A stretch of 64,000 nucleotides of DNA, taken from assembly GCA_017477325.1 (NCBI GenBank), contig JAFUWV010000004.1:1-64000 (forward strand). The letters run 5' to 3'. The first letter of the stretch is position 1; each line of letters begins with the position of its first letter. This stretch comes from Paludibacteraceae bacterium (GTDB lineage: Bacteria; Bacteroidota; Bacteroidia; Bacteroidales; Paludibacteraceae). Under the pieces are notes generated by a model. It did no database searches and was not told the DNA's origin. It saw only the letters and a list, made by a program, of their open reading frames with translations. A program made the position numbers and the translations under genes. Shown one piece after another: positions 1-7,931 of this stretch.

Positions 1-1
1 C

Positions 2-427
2 AAAACAGACAGAATGGCAGCAGAGCTGAAAGCGATGCAAGATGTGCTGAAAGAGAAACTCCGGCAAAGGCTTGAGATAACCAAGCGACTGCAGATAGAC
101 GCCCTAAAGGGACAAACAACCGATAAACTCCCTCAATGGGTGCAGGAGCTGCTTAATGACTATACGTTTACAGACGAGAGCAAATGGGAAGCATTCCGAC
201 AGGAATACAATCATGCGACAAACAACGAGCTTGACCGTCTGCAAAAGGAATATCCATCTCTGACAGAAGCGGATATACAATATATAGCTCTATCGAAACT
301 TGAACTTAACGTAGAGGAGATGTGCATACTTCTAGGTTGTACAAACCGTACAATATGGAACAGAAAGCAGATAGTTCGCACGAAACTGGGTTTGCCCGTG
401 AGTCCAGGGAGAGCAAACAAGGCATAG
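2..427 (+). CDS. C-terminal part of a regulator with a LuxR-like helix-turn-helix (partial)
   Basis: The reading frame is open to the left edge of the window, so only the last 140 or so residues are seen. The C-terminus (about 45 residues before the end) reads LSKLELNVEEMCILLGCTNR followed by a basic recognition-helix-like stretch, which is the helix-turn-helix pattern seen at the end of Bacteroidetes TPR-type regulators. The part before it is charged and probably helical. The start at base 14 is only an internal methionine. I infer a DNA-binding regulator, possibly membrane-anchored with TPR repeats upstream, but nothing visible shows its targets. It ends about 50 bases before the helicase promoter and is probably a separate transcription unit. 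Confidence 0.6.
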   Translation, partial: KTDRMAAELKAMQDVLKEKLRQRLEITKRLQIDALKGQTTDKLPQWVQELLNDYTFTDESKWEAFRQEYNHATNNELDRLQKEYPSLTEADIQYIALSKLELNVEEMCILLGCTNRTIWNRKQIVRTKLGLPVSPGRANKA

Positions 428-452
428 ACGGAGAGGTGAGACTACAATAATA

Positions 453-484
453 TTTGCATATCTGAGAATAAAGCAGTATCTTTG
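453..484 (+). promoter_or_regulatory. Bacteroidetes-type promoter for the helicase-RNase operon
   Basis: TTTG at 453-456 and TATCTTTG at 477-484 are separated by 20 bases, matching the -33/-7 pattern of the primary sigma factor in Bacteroidetes. The helicase ATG lies 40 bases downstream. Confidence 0.75.
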
Positions 485-523
485 TACTCAAATTAGAGTT
501 TTTCAACAAAGTTTTTCTATCTG

Positions 524-1792
524 ATGTATTTCGACGAGTTACCGCTAACCGACAACATACTTGATGCACTGTGGGACATGCATTTTGAGGAGTGTACTCC
601 TGTGCAGGAGGCCTCGATACCAGTTATACTGGAGGGCCGGGACGTGATTTCATGTGCACAGACCGGCACGGGGAAGACAGCCGCATATATACTGCCTCTT
701 CTGAACAACCTTGCCACCGACCAGCACGACCCCACTCGCATCAATGCCATCATCATGGCACCCACCAGAGAGCTGGCGCAGCAGATAGACCAGCAGATGG
801 AAGGTTTCTCGTTTTACTCGCCATTCAGTTCGGTGGCTGTGTACGGCGGCAGCGACGGCAATGTGTGGGACGTGCAGAAGCGCGGTCTGACACGAGGTGC
901 AGACGTGGTGATAGCCACACCGGGTCGTCTGCTGTCGCACATGAACGTGTACAAGATAGACTTCTCGGCAGTCAAATACTTCATACTGGACGAGGCGGAC
1001 CGCATGCTTGACATGGGTTTCTTCGATGACATACTGAAGATAGTGAGCCAACTGCCACGAGACAGGCAGACCATCATGTTCTCCGCCACAATGCCCCAGG
1101 AGCTGCGCCGTCTGGCCAAAGGCTTTATGAGGGACCCGGTAGAAGTGAACATTGCCATCTCGCGTCCTCCGGAGACGATACACCAGCAGGCACTCGTCTG
1201 TTACGAGGCGCAGAAACTGCCTTTCGTCATCAGACTGCTGAAGCAGAAGAGGCTGAAAAAGGTGTTGCTGTTCGTAGGTAAGAAGGCGAACGTGAAGGAC
1301 ATCTATATCACCCTTCGCAGAGAAGGGATAGAGGCGAGACAAATGCATTCCGACCTTACGCAGCAGGAGCGTGAGCAAGTGATGCTGGACTTCAGAAACG
1401 GCAAAGTGGACGTACTGGTGGCAACGGACATAGTGGCACGCGGAATAGATGTGGACGACATACCGCTTGTGATAAACTATGATGTTCCGCGCGATGCAGA
1501 GGACTATGTACACCGCATAGGCAGAACAGCGAGAGCAGAGAACAGCGGTGAGGCGTTAACGCTTGTGAGCGAGAAAGACCAGTTGTTTTTCTCGAAGATA
1601 GAGAAGTTCCTGAAGAAGGAGACAGAGCGCCTGAGTCTGCCCCAGGAGTTAGGCGAAGCGCCTGAATATAACCCTCAGCCGCCACAGAAAAAACGGCGCA
1701 GGGCGACAAAGCCGGGAGGAAAGTCACACAAGCCGCAGAGAGGCGGACAGAAGAAGAGAGCATCAGATGGGAAGAGACACCAGCAGAAATAG
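524..1792 (+). CDS. DEAD-box ATP-dependent RNA helicase (RhlE-like)
   Basis: This 422-residue protein unwinds short RNA duplexes using ATP in the cytoplasm. Motifs are in the expected order: a Q-motif region near residues 20-27, AQTGTGKT at 45-52, PTRELA near 80, DEAD at 156-159, SAT at 187-189, and HRIGRTARA near the end of the second RecA-like domain. The tail after about residue 385 is rich in Lys and Arg, as in RhlE-type helicases that bind RNA non-specifically. A good promoter lies upstream. Its last 26 bases overlap the start of the RNase R gene, so the two are probably co-translated and may work together on structured RNA. The family is certain; the exact subfamily is less so. Confidence 0.93.
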   Translation: MYFDELPLTDNILDALWDMHFEECTPVQEASIPVILEGRDVISCAQTGTGKTAAYILPLLNNLATDQHDPTRINAIIMAPTRELAQQIDQQMEGFSFYSPFSSVAVYGGSDGNVWDVQKRGLTRGADVVIATPGRLLSHMNVYKIDFSAVKYFILDEADRMLDMGFFDDILKIVSQLPRDRQTIMFSATMPQELRRLAKGFMRDPVEVNIAISRPPETIHQQALVCYEAQKLPFVIRLLKQKRLKKVLLFVGKKANVKDIYITLRREGIEARQMHSDLTQQEREQVMLDFRNGKVDVLVATDIVARGIDVDDIPLVINYDVPRDAEDYVHRIGRTARAENSGEALTLVSEKDQLFFSKIEKFLKKETERLSLPQELGEAPEYNPQPPQKKRRRATKPGGKSHKPQRGGQKKRASDGKRHQQK

Positions 1793-3536
1793 AAAACCCC
1801 AGAGCCGCCTGCCGGAGCAGCGCGAATACGTAGGTGTGCTGAGCCTTACATGGCGCGGAGGCTATGTTGTGCCGAACCACAAGCAGTTCAAGCGCGACAT
1901 CTTCATTCCGGACCATCTGCTCGGCAGAGCCGCGGACGGTGACAAGGTGATGGTGAGGCTGACCGACTGGAAGCGCTATAAGCACTACCCAGAGGGTGAG
2001 ATAATAGCCGTTATGGGCCGTGCAGGCGATAATGACACGGAGATGAACTCAATCCTTGCGGAGTTCGGCCTGCCGTACGAATACCCTGAGAATGCTGTGG
2101 CAGAGGCTGAAGAGATAGAGGACGGCATCACGGAGCAGGAGGTGCTGCGCAGAAAAGACATGCGCGATGTGACCACTTTCACCATAGACCCTGCTGATGC
2201 AAAAGACTTCGACGATGCCATCTCTTTCCAGCATCTAACTTCTAACAGCGTCAGCGGTCTAACCTCGAACCTCTATGAGATAGGGGTACATATAGCGGAC
2301 GTGACTCACTATGTGCGTCCTGACACGGTGCTTGACCGTGAGGCATACGCACGTGCGACATCGGTATATCTGGTTGACCGCGTGGTGCCAATGCTGCCAG
2401 AGCGGCTGAGCAACGGTATATGTTCGCTGCGCCCAGGAGAGGACAAACTCTGCTTCTCCGTCATCTTCCTGATGGACGAGGATGCGAATGTGTCCAAGTA
2501 CAACATCAAGCGCACCGTAATAAGAAGCAACCGCCGCTTCAGCTATGACGAGGCACAAGAGCGGATAGAGACAGGCACGGGGGACTATGCAGAAGAACTG
2601 CTGACACTGAACAGGCTTGCACAGAAGTTGCGCGAGCGGAGAATGCAGCAGGGAGCAATAGACTTTGAGAGAGACGAAGTGGGCTTCAAGGTTGACGAGA
2701 ACGGCAAGCCCACAGAAGTGTTCTTCCGCGAACAGAAAGAGGCGAACCAACTGATAGAGGAGTTTATGCTGCTTGCCAACAAGACCGTGGCGGAATATAC
2801 AGGCAAGAAACAGGGTTCAGTGTTTGTTTACCGTGTACACGATGTGCCTGACCCCGACAAACTGGAGGAACTGCAGAAGTTTGTAAGTAACTTCGGTTAC
2901 AGGCTGGACGTTTCCGCCCAGAAACGAACTTCGTACGCAATGAACACACTGATGAAACAGGTGGAAGGCAGTCCGGAGCAGGACCTGATTCAGCTGCTTG
3001 CGCTGCGCAGTATGGCAAAGGCGGTATATTCGACAAAGAACATAGGTCACTATGGTCTGGCTTTTCCGTATTACACCCACTTCACGTCTCCAATCCGGCG
3101 CTATCCGGACATGATGGTACACCGTCTGCTTTCGCAATACATGAAAGGCAGAAGCATTACGGATGCGGATTCGCTTGAAGACCGCTGCAAGCACTGCTCC
3201 GAGCAGGAGCAGCTGGCGGCTCAGGCAGAGAGAGCGTCGATAAAATACAAACAAGTGGAGTTTATGCAGGACAATGTGGGCAAGGAGTTCGATGCAGTGA
3301 TCAGTTCGGTGACAGACTGGGGATTTTATGTGGAGGTGACAGAGAACAAGTGCGAGGGGCTGGTGCCGATACGCACGCTAAGCGAGCAGTTTGACGACAC
3401 ATTTTTTGCAGACGAGAAGACGTTTACAGTGGAGGGAATCAATACCGGCAGGCGTTTCCGACTGGGCGACAAGGTGAGAGTGAAACTGACAAGCGCCAAC
3501 CTTGAGAAGAAACAATTGGACTTTGTGCTTGCATAA
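1767..3536 (+). CDS. rnr: Ribonuclease R/VacB family 3'-5' exoribonuclease, N-terminally short
   Basis: The RNB catalytic signature TIDPADAKDFDDAISF carries the acidic residues that bind the metals, followed by HIADVTHYV and, later, HYGLAFPYYTHFTSPIRRYP. An S1 RNA-binding domain closes the protein (VISSVTDWGFYVEVTENKCEG). At 589 residues it is about 120-130 shorter than typical Bacteroidales RNase R. It begins near the second cold-shock domain and lacks the N-terminal helix-turn-helix and first cold-shock domain. The start ATG lies inside the helicase gene; the frame stays open upstream for some distance but I saw no earlier ATG. A non-conserved stretch of about ten residues (around LTSNSVSGLTSN) sits between the catalytic motif and HIADV and is encoded by repeats. 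Confidence 0.9.
   Translation: MGRDTSRNRKPQSRLPEQREYVGVLSLTWRGGYVVPNHKQFKRDIFIPDHLLGRAADGDKVMVRLTDWKRYKHYPEGEIIAVMGRAGDNDTEMNSILAEFGLPYEYPENAVAEAEEIEDGITEQEVLRRKDMRDVTTFTIDPADAKDFDDAISFQHLTSNSVSGLTSNLYEIGVHIADVTHYVRPDTVLDREAYARATSVYLVDRVVPMLPERLSNGICSLRPGEDKLCFSVIFLMDEDANVSKYNIKRTVIRSNRRFSYDEAQERIETGTGDYAEELLTLNRLAQKLRERRMQQGAIDFERDEVGFKVDENGKPTEVFFREQKEANQLIEEFMLLANKTVAEYTGKKQGSVFVYRVHDVPDPDKLEELQKFVSNFGYRLDVSAQKRTSYAMNTLMKQVEGSPEQDLIQLLALRSMAKAVYSTKNIGHYGLAFPYYTHFTSPIRRYPDMMVHRLLSQYMKGRSITDADSLEDRCKHCSEQEQLAAQAERASIKYKQVEFMQDNVGKEFDAVISSVTDWGFYVEVTENKCEGLVPIRTLSEQFDDTFFADEKTFTVEGINTGRRFRLGDKVRVKLTSANLEKKQLDFVLA
2234..2271 (+). repeat. Heptamer repeat units inside rnr
   Basis: TCTAACT, TCTAACA, then ten bases, TCTAACC and TCGAACC form a degenerate array of period 7. 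It lies in frame inside the RNase R gene and encodes residues not found at this point in relatives I can recall. It resembles the heptamer arrays between genes elsewhere in the window. Confidence 0.55.
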
Positions 3537-3559
3537 ACAGAAGAAAATCTTTATCTTTG
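3529..3559 (+). promoter_or_regulatory. Promoter for the 3570 gene
   Basis: TTG at 3529-3531 and TATCTTTG at 3552-3559 with a 20-base spacer. The ATG follows 10 bases after the -7 box, so the transcript leader is very short. Confidence 0.55.
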
Positions 3560-3569
3560 CAGCCGAATA

Positions 3570-4310
3570 ATGAAAAGACTGTTGACAATATTGTTTTCAG
3601 TAGTGCTGGCGGTGTCAGTATGGGCTGACGTGCGTGTCACGCTGCGTTCAGGTGAGACGCTGACGGGGACGATAGTCTTCCAAAACGAGGAGGTGCTTGT
3701 ACTCAAGAACGCTGACGGTCAGCGGTTTCAGTATCCGATGACAGAAGTGGTGAGTGTGGAAGACGGAGTGGCAGCGGAGCAAGAAGAGGAAGAGCAAGAG
3801 AGCGGCAGCCGGAAGAAAGTGGGTGTATCGCTGCATCTGGCAGGCGGTGCAGGTTTTGTGCCTTATGGAGGAAGGGGAGGCGGAATATCAGCCAATCTGT
3901 ATGTAGGTGCATGCAATTTGTTTGACAAGCATATCTTTGTTGGAGGCGGAATAGGCTATACGGGTGTATTTTTGATTCCTGATGAAGCAGCTGCCAAGTC
4001 ACTTTCGTTCATACCGATACAAGTGCGTTTCTCGGCACCGCTGATGCAGACCGAGCATGCTCCTGCGTTGGGTGCTTCGCTCGGTTACGGTTTCTCTTCC
4101 AAAGGAATAGACAAAGGCGGACTGGCAGCGTCGGTGGATGCAGGTTGGCGCTGGCAGATGACGGAGAAGTCGGCATTGTTTGTTGGCATTGACTTTGCCC
4201 TGCAGCAAGGGAAGGCTACCGTAGCGGAGACGATAGAAGGGGAGGAATATGAGTCGGAGCAGTTCCGCAACTTCTGCCGCGTAGGGCTGAAACTGGCAGT
4301 ACAATTTTGA
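3570..4310 (+). CDS. Exported protein, probable outer-membrane beta-barrel, function unknown
   Basis: The first 20 residues (MKRLLTILFSVVLAVSVWA) are a clear signal peptide. A short segment rich in beta strands follows (about residues 21-65: RVTLRSGETLTGTIVFQNEE), then an acidic linker of repeated Glu. The last 160 residues alternate glycine-rich and aromatic stretches and end in KLAVQF with a terminal phenylalanine, the usual end of a Bacteroidetes outer-membrane barrel. I do not recognise a named family. It stands alone behind its own promoter and is followed by a repeat region. Confidence 0.7.
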   Translation: MKRLLTILFSVVLAVSVWADVRVTLRSGETLTGTIVFQNEEVLVLKNADGQRFQYPMTEVVSVEDGVAAEQEEEEQESGSRKKVGVSLHLAGGAGFVPYGGRGGGISANLYVGACNLFDKHIFVGGGIGYTGVFLIPDEAAAKSLSFIPIQVRFSAPLMQTEHAPALGASLGYGFSSKGIDKGGLAASVDAGWRWQMTEKSALFVGIDFALQQGKATVAETIEGEEYESEQFRNFCRVGLKLAVQF

Positions 4311-4317
4311 AATATTA

Positions 4318-4382
4318 AGTTTGAGAAGTTTGTCAAGTTTGAAAAGTTTGAAAGGGGGGTAAGAAGTTTGAAGGGTTTGATA
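4318..4382 (+). repeat. Degenerate nonamer array, AGTTTGNNA type
   Basis: Four contiguous 9-base units (AGTTTGAGA, AGTTTGTCA, AGTTTGAAA twice) run from 4318 to 4353. After a G-rich break, two more follow (AGTTTGAAG, GGTTTGATA). The array begins eight bases after the stop codon of the preceding gene. Confidence 0.85.
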
Positions 4383-4408
4383 AGTAACCATACAAACTTT
4401 GCAACCTT

Positions 4409-4431
4409 GAGACGTTCCAATGCAACGTCTC
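4409..4431. repeat. Short palindromic element
   Basis: GAGACGTT (4409-4416) and AACGTCTC (4424-4431) are perfect inverted arms around a 7-base loop. The element sits exactly between two nonamer arrays of opposite orientation. Confidence 0.7.
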
Positions 4432-4575
4432 TACGAACTCTACGAACTCAACGAACTTTACGAACTCAACGAACTCAACGAACTTTACGAACTCAACGAA
4501 CTCAACGAACTTTACGAACATTACGAACTTTACAAACTCTACGAACTTAACAAACTTTAAGAACATTACAAACCA
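4432..4575 (-). repeat. Sixteen-unit nonamer array, WACGAACTY
   Basis: Sixteen contiguous 9-base units run without a break from 4432 (TACGAACTC, AACGAACTT and variants). A 27-base higher-order unit (TACGAACTC-AACGAACTC-AACGAACTT) is repeated at 4459 and 4486. On the minus strand the unit reads RAGTTCGTW, close to the AGTTTGTAR arrays at 4318 and 60911. Confidence 0.93.
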
Positions 4576-4620
4576 TCCTTCCCCTTGAAAACCACACGCT
4601 ACATACGGGTAAAGAAGAAG

Positions 4621-4791
4621 ATGCCGAGACGCAACCGCTTGGCAGTGTTGCTCAACGACAGTGAGCAACGTGCACTTGACAACTACTGCCGTAAGTACAA
4701 TATTCAGAACCGTAGCAAGTTCATCCGTGAGACCCTGATGAAGAACATATTGCATCGTTTTGATACAGACTCTCCCACATTGTTTGATTAA
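4621..4791 (+). CDS. Small ribbon-helix-helix-like protein
   Basis: The product of 56 residues starts MPRRNRLAVLLNDSEQRALD. The pattern RNRLAVLLNDSEQ (strand) followed by two helices (EQRALDNYCRKYN and NRSKFIRETLMKNIL) is typical of the ribbon-helix-helix fold of small DNA-binding proteins. I chose the ATG at 4621 over a TTG at 4585 because the extra N-terminal residues would be read from the edge of the repeat array. No toxin gene lies next to it. It may regulate itself or the downstream lipoprotein gene, which starts 37 bases later; that is inference. Confidence 0.65.
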   Translation: MPRRNRLAVLLNDSEQRALDNYCRKYNIQNRSKFIRETLMKNILHRFDTDSPTLFD

Positions 4792-4827
4792 TAAAGGATT
4801 CTATACTAACCATTAAATTTTTCTTGT

Positions 4828-6219
4828 ATGAAAAAAACGTTTTTCTTTTCTTTGTTGGTGTTGTTGATGACAGCATGCAACTTCTCGAGTACAATTACAG
4901 TTCTTCCGGGCACCAAAGAATTTCCTAAAGAAGGTGGTGAGTTTACAATAACCGTAACCACTGACAACGATCAGCGTGAGTGGATTGCAGAGTGCGACAG
5001 TGCATGGATTCACTTGGACAAGACTGCCGGTATCGGTGGCGATAAAGTGGAAGTGACGGTTGATGCTAATCCCTATGCAACTACGCAAAGTGCTACTATT
5101 CATTTCCGCTGTGAGAGTAATTCCGTGCATGTCATTGTACTGCGTGCCGGAACAGGCTCAAGCAGTTCCGAAGGCAAACCCTCGCAAAACCCTAATGCTC
5201 CTATCCAGGTTGATGTAACAGAGATAGAAGCTCCTGCAGAAGGTGGCGAATATGATGTACAAGTGACGGCTGCCTCCGACCTGAAATGGATGGTGTCGTC
5301 GAATGCATCGTGGGTAAGCTATAATATAGGTGTAGAAAAAGGCAACAAGACAATAAAGTTGACCATTGCACCCGCTGCTAAAGATGTATATGACAAGATG
5401 GAAGCAGTGGTAACGCTTAAACCTCAAGCATCAACTTCGGATGATGATAAAACGTATATCTACGTAACAAGAAAGGGTAATCCGGCTCCTGTATTCACTA
5501 TCTTTAATAACAAAAAGGTTATGTTCGCACCGGGCAACCTGCAGTATAGTGCTGCGTGGAAAGAATGGCGCTTTGCCCAACATCAATATACTGTGATAGG
5601 TGCAGACAATAAGTATATATCAGCCACCAATTACGACTATATCGACCTCTTCGGCTGGGGAACAAGCGGATATAATGATTGCTATCCTTATCTGAGTGAA
5701 GAGGATGATTCCAAGTATGGTCTTGCAAATGTAGACATAGAGGGTACTGAGTATGATTGGGGTATATTCAACTCAGCTAATATAACCAATAGCCCTAACA
5801 AAGAGTATAAGTGGTTTACGCTGAGCAGCGTGGATTGGAACACTATATTAGAAAAAAATGTTACTACCCTTGGTAAACTGAATGGAGTAGAGGGTCTGTT
5901 TGTATATCCTGACGGAATGGCAGTAACAGGCAAAGAGACTTTTGATGACTACACCACATATACTGCCGAAGAAAGTTGGGTGACAGAGAACGGAGTGTTG
6001 TTCTTGCCGAGTGCAGGCTTCCGCGTTGGTACAACCTATTGTCCAGAAATGACTCTTATGGGTAGAGTAGGAGAAGTTGGGCTTAGCGATTATTGGACAT
6101 CAACAGTTGATGGCGTGCTGGAATTCAGCAGTAAAGAAGGCGAAGTAACCACAGTAGGCTATCCTTCAGGAAAGTGTGTAGGTCTGCCCGTACGTCTCGC
6201 AAGAGAAGTGGAGCAATAA
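4828..6219 (+). CDS. Surface lipoprotein with two BACON-like domains and a FISUMP-like C-terminal domain
   Basis: The signal peptide ends in LLMTAC, so Cys17 would be the lipidated residue. Two immunoglobulin-like domains follow, at about residues 20-110 (EFPKEGGEFTITVTTDND, ending VIVLRAG) and 125-215 (EAPAEGGEYDVQVTAASD, ending IYVTRKG). These have the BACON pattern. The rest (FAPGNLQYSAAWKEWRFAQ, later YWTST and VRLARE) resembles the domain found in many Bacteroidales lipoproteins related to the Fibrobacter major paralogous (FISUMP) family. BACON domains are thought to bind carbohydrate or position other domains; the exact role here is unknown. A terminator follows the stop codon. Confidence 0.8.
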   Translation: MKKTFFFSLLVLLMTACNFSSTITVLPGTKEFPKEGGEFTITVTTDNDQREWIAECDSAWIHLDKTAGIGGDKVEVTVDANPYATTQSATIHFRCESNSVHVIVLRAGTGSSSSEGKPSQNPNAPIQVDVTEIEAPAEGGEYDVQVTAASDLKWMVSSNASWVSYNIGVEKGNKTIKLTIAPAAKDVYDKMEAVVTLKPQASTSDDDKTYIYVTRKGNPAPVFTIFNNKKVMFAPGNLQYSAAWKEWRFAQHQYTVIGADNKYISATNYDYIDLFGWGTSGYNDCYPYLSEEDDSKYGLANVDIEGTEYDWGIFNSANITNSPNKEYKWFTLSSVDWNTILEKNVTTLGKLNGVEGLFVYPDGMAVTGKETFDDYTTYTAEESWVTENGVLFLPSAGFRVGTTYCPEMTLMGRVGEVGLSDYWTSTVDGVLEFSSKEGEVTTVGYPSGKCVGLPVRLAREVEQ

Positions 6220-6226
6220 ATATTGT

Positions 6227-6254
6227 AGTTAATAGCGAAAAGTTAATAATAGTT
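6227..6254 (+). repeat. Heptamer array AGTTAAT/AGCGAAA
   Basis: AGTTAAT, AGCGAAA, AGTTAAT and a partial unit lie between the lipoprotein stop and the terminator. The same pair AGTTAAT-AGCGAAW recurs at 51653-51680, also beside a terminator. Confidence 0.65.
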
Positions 6255-6292
6255 ATAAGAAAAGCCTAATCTGCTGATTAGGCTTTTCTTAT
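6255..6292. terminator. Bidirectional terminator
   Basis: A perfect 17-bp stem (ATAAGAAAAGCCTAATC) with a TGCT loop lies between two converging genes. A-rich and T-rich ends on both sides allow it to stop transcription in either direction. Confidence 0.92.
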
Positions 6293-6304
6293 AAATTTGA
6301 CAAT

Positions 6305-7186
6305 TTAGAAGTACTTCACTTCCTGTCCGACGATGCTGGTGAGGAGGTTGTTGGCAAGGCGGCTTGCGCCAAAGCGGAAGTTGCTGTTGTTGAGCCAGTC
6401 TTCACCGAGCACGTGTTTGACGATAGTAAAGTGCTGTACAGCCTCTTCGGTGGTGCTCACTCCGCCTGCGGGCTTGTAGCTTACCTTGATACCGGTCTTC
6501 CCGTACCAGTCTTTGATGGCGCGGCACATGACGTACGTAGCCTCAGGTGTGGCATTGACAGCAATCTTTCCGGTGCTTGTCTTGATGAAGTCGGCTCCTG
6601 CCTGCATGGCGAGCAGCGAAGCGTTGTATATGTTCTTTACTCCGCGCAGTGCTCCGGTTTCGAGTATGACTTTCATGTGTACTGGAGCCTTGCATGCCTC
6701 ACGCAGTTCGCAGAGTTCGTCATAGACCTCCTGATATCTGCCTTCGAGGAACTTGCCAATGGAGATGACCACGTCGATCTCGGTGGCCCCGGCCTGAATG
6801 GCAAGCAGTGTCTCCGCCACTTTAACTTCGATGAACGTTTGTGAAGCAGGGAAGCCTGCGCTGACGGCAGCTATGCCGACGGGCTCTTTCAGGTTCTCGC
6901 GCACGGTGCTTACCATAGCCGGATAGACGCAGATGGCTGCCACGTTGGGTATGTCGGGGAACTGAGTGTGAAACTCATTCACGTGCTTTGCCATGGTGCT
7001 GACTTTCTCCACGGTGTCGTCACCATTGAGGGTAGTGAGGTCTATCTGGTTGAGGCACTGCTTCCACACTGCAGGGTTGTTGTTCTCACGGAAATGTGCA
7101 TCAAGGATATTCTTTACTTCCTGTTTTACCTGCTCATCGGTCATTTGCCAGTTGTACTGAGCAAAGAGTTCATTGAATTTATCCAT
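6305..7186 (-). CDS. deoC: Deoxyribose-phosphate aldolase
   Basis: DeoC splits 2-deoxyribose 5-phosphate into glyceraldehyde 3-phosphate and acetaldehyde, feeding nucleoside sugar into central metabolism. The Schiff-base lysine motif ADFIKTSTGK is present (Lys202), as are the family segments EIDVVISIGKFLEG, VKVILETGAL and KPAGGVST. The length of 293 residues fits the longer DeoC form. Its ATG overlaps the psd stop codon by one base (TAATG), suggesting translational coupling. Confidence 0.93.
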   Translation of the reverse strand: MDKFNELFAQYNWQMTDEQVKQEVKNILDAHFRENNNPAVWKQCLNQIDLTTLNGDDTVEKVSTMAKHVNEFHTQFPDIPNVAAICVYPAMVSTVRENLKEPVGIAAVSAGFPASQTFIEVKVAETLLAIQAGATEIDVVISIGKFLEGRYQEVYDELCELREACKAPVHMKVILETGALRGVKNIYNASLLAMQAGADFIKTSTGKIAVNATPEATYVMCRAIKDWYGKTGIKVSYKPAGGVSTTEEAVQHFTIVKHVLGEDWLNNSNFRFGASRLANNLLTSIVGQEVKYF

Positions 7187-7866
7187 TATTCTTCAGTTTT
7201 AGAGTTAAGTCGTGCTAAAATAGTTTCGTTGCCTGTCACGGCGTCACCCAGTTCGACGAACATCTCAGTGTCAAGCGGCAGATACATATCGACACGTGAG
7301 CCGAACTTGATGAATCCCAGGTGTGAGTTGCGTGTAGCGGGTTTGCCGGGCTTGGCATAAGTCACAATGCGGCGTGCCATGGCTCCAGCTATTTGCCGGA
7401 GAAGTATCTGCTGTCCGCTCTGTGTCTGAATGATAACCAGCGAGCGTTCGTTTTCAGTAGAGGACTTAGGCAGCCATGCGCCTTTGTGTCTGCCGCTCTG
7501 GTGTTCGGAGCGAAGCACAGTGCCTTCTATCGGGTACCAGTTGGCATGTACGTTGAATGGCGACATGAAGATGCTGACCTGCAGCCGCTTCTCATGAAAA
7601 ACCTCCTCTTCGTCCACTTCCTCAATGACTACGACACGTCCGTCGGCAGGTGCGACAAGAAAATCGGGGTCGTTGACTTCGATTATGCGCTCAGGGTTGC
7701 GGAAGAAATAAGTGACAAAGCAGAGCAGTACAGCTGTGACAGACAGAGTGACAGCAAACACCCAGTGATGTGAATATAGAAAGACGGGTACATTGACAAG
7801 AAATGCTATCAGAACGATAGCAATCAGTGAGTTACGTCCTTCTCGATGTATTCTTGGTCGTTTCAT
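7186..7866 (-). CDS. psd: Phosphatidylserine decarboxylase, short type
   Basis: The enzyme makes phosphatidylethanolamine at the inner membrane. The 226-residue protein has two hydrophobic segments near residues 13-54 and the self-cleavage site in GFIKFGSRVDMYLP, where Ser190 would become the pyruvoyl group. Conserved VAPADGRVV and FMSPFNVHANW are present. I chose MKRPRIHREG at 7866: the frame extends 78 codons further up, but that part translates an octamer repeat and the end of the neighbouring gene. The usual partner pssA does not follow; deoC does. Confidence 0.92.
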   Translation of the reverse strand: MKRPRIHREGRNSLIAIVLIAFLVNVPVFLYSHHWVFAVTLSVTAVLLCFVTYFFRNPERIIEVNDPDFLVAPADGRVVVIEEVDEEEVFHEKRLQVSIFMSPFNVHANWYPIEGTVLRSEHQSGRHKGAWLPKSSTENERSLVIIQTQSGQQILLRQIAGAMARRIVTYAKPGKPATRNSHLGFIKFGSRVDMYLPLDTEMFVELGDAVTGNETILARLNSKTEE

Positions 7867-7906
7867 TAAATGATGAGTTTGTAGGTTGGTACGCGCATGT
7901 TGCGCT

Positions 7907-7930
7907 GTTTGTAAGTTTGTAAGTTGATAA
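7907..7930 (-). repeat. Octamer array GTTTGTAA
   Basis: Three 8-base units (GTTTGTAA twice, GTTGATAA) lie directly beside the stop codon of the 7932 gene. A small hairpin with GCGC arms lies nearby at about 7892-7905. Confidence 0.65.
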
Positions 7931-7931
7931 G

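Noticed and set aside
4368-4550. 60-codon open frame of Arg-Thr-Leu repeats
   Set aside because: It is only the translation of the nonamer array.
4432-4575. Possible CRISPR array
   Set aside because: Units are contiguous 9-base repeats without spacers, and no cas genes are near.
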